A stretch of DNA of 21,849 bases from a virus. Both the position numbers and the translations under genes were made by a program. The DNA is taken from the IMG/VR virus record IMGVR_UViG_3300021378_000185, positions 1 to 21,849 of that record; one strand, given 5' to 3'. Positions 21,233 through 21,849 of the stretch are shown piece by piece. Position 1 is the first letter of the stretch, and every line of letters begins with the position of its first letter. Below the pieces are notes generated by a model that saw only the letters and a program-made list of their open reading frames with translations, had not been told where the DNA came from and ran no database searches.

Positions 21233-21849
21233 AAATTTTTATCCCAGTCTCTATAACTGTCAACTGACTCATATAGTGTTTCATCCGTTAAAGTAGGCTC
21301 TGGTCCTACATTCCAGAATAATATATTTCTTCCGGTATTCTTAGGTATAAACTTCCAGACTTTACCATCATATGTATCAATGCATGGAAATGGCGGAAGG
21401 TTTTCTGTTTTTTCAGAAGCAGTAAAAGCCTTTGGTTCACTAATAACTTCAGCTCTACCCAGCTCTCCAGCTTTCATATTTCTCGATACTGCCACTGAAG
21501 TAAATTTAGCGTTAGGCCATGCAATTTGTAAAGCTCTAGTAAGTACTCCGGTTGAAGTTGCCACGTATACTTCATCAGGTTCACGGATTGCGCTCGCAAC
21601 CTTAACCATACCGGCCGTAACCATTTCATGTTTTAAACCTAGTGGAACAAAGTAGTAGCCTTGTTTTCTTGAATCTTCTAATGCAATTTTATTTAAGTTT
21701 GGCATTGCGGCAATTCTGTGAAAACTCACATCAGCGCCTTGTTCTATGCAACACGCTTGGTGGTGCGAAATCTTTTTACTAGACGGCATATACAATCTAA
21801 CTTTTTTATTATGTCGTTTAGCAGCATCTAAAATACTTACACCTGCTAA
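21229..21849 (-). CDS. PLP-dependent-fold-like enzyme (tryptophan synthase beta/ACC deaminase-like), 5' end beyond the window
   Basis: The frame stays open to the right edge with no start, so the N-terminal part, including the PLP lysine, is outside. Visible features of fold type II PLP enzymes: LAGVSILDAAKRHNKKVRLY, SHHQACCIEQGADVSFHR, then VPLGLKHEMV, and VYVATSTGVLTRAL, which fits the phosphate-binding Gly/Ser/Thr loop. It seems to end sooner than full-length members, with an odd C-terminus (LPPFPCIDTYDGKVWKFIP). Substrate unknown. A TTG at 21795 could start a shorter form, but the open frame upstream has PLP-fold-like sequence. Confidence 0.6.
   Translation of the reverse strand, partial: LAGVSILDAAKRHNKKVRLYMPSSKKISHHQACCIEQGADVSFHRIAAMPNLNKIALEDSRKQGYYFVPLGLKHEMVTAGMVKVASAIREPDEVYVATSTGVLTRALQIAWPNAKFTSVAVSRNMKAGELGRAEVISEPKAFTASEKTENLPPFPCIDTYDGKVWKFIPKNTGRNILFWNVGPEPTLTDETLYESVDSYRDWDKNL

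Noticed and set aside
1-21849. tRNA genes, CRISPR arrays, insertion sequences, integrase or att sites
   Set aside because: No cloverleaf-like gene, regularly spaced repeats, transposase or integrase motif was noticed. The window looks like the core of a lytic phage genome.

Overview
The window looks like part of the genome of a tailed phage of the T4-like (myovirus) group, probably marine. All genes lie on the minus strand. They are packed tightly, with ATGA or TAATG stop/start overlaps, and the DNA is AT-rich. UvsX, a gp41-type DnaB helicase, class Ia ribonucleotide reductase NrdA and ThyX mark the replication and nucleotide modules. TATAAATA late-promoter octamers are also present. A phage-encoded ribosomal protein bS21 fits known pelagic phages, but the host cannot be named from this sequence.

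Layout, from the right edge in the direction of transcription: (i) 21849-20279, a PLP-fold-like gene (cut by the edge) overlapping a GDSH/SGNH-like gene. (ii) 20249-16426, a replication operon from one strong promoter: bS21, uvsX, a small gene, gene 41 helicase, a 54-aa membrane protein and thyX. (iii) 16298-14803, small early-type genes behind two near-duplicate promoter/leader cassettes, including two genes of 49 and 58 codons. (iv) 14756-9023, the most striking part. Ten consecutive genes, plus one internal site in a fused gene, begin with a short motif of the type M-K-[ST]-F-x-E...[LIV]-x-E|[AG]. This resembles the capsid-targeting sequence of T4 internal head proteins, which the prohead protease cuts. 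The tagged genes include a GRFNPPTTGH nucleotidyltransferase, a P-loop kinase, a DUF6267-like protein with DNA/RNA-ligase-like motifs, and two histone-like Lys/Ala-rich proteins. (v) 8365-4543, conserved phage proteins of likely late or structural character: papain/transglutaminase-like, DUF5872-like (possibly tagged), cupin-like, XhlA-like, a 420-aa acidic/basic protein and others. (vi) 4538-2499, a probable lysis cassette: inner-membrane spanin-like, outer lipoprotein spanin-like, class 3 lipase, a 38-aa membrane protein and a 109-aa membrane protein. (vii) 2438-1, nrdA with its own promoter and a perfect 18-bp palindrome, then a partial small gene at the left edge.

Working picture: TGTACA-N17-TATAAT promoters drive nucleotide, replication and early genes. 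TATAAATA promoters, clearest just upstream of the tagged cluster, drive late genes. The late cluster would make a set of proteins loaded into the head, trimmed there and delivered with the DNA. The packaged-cargo idea is inference from N-terminal motifs. The enzyme families rest on motifs read by eye.
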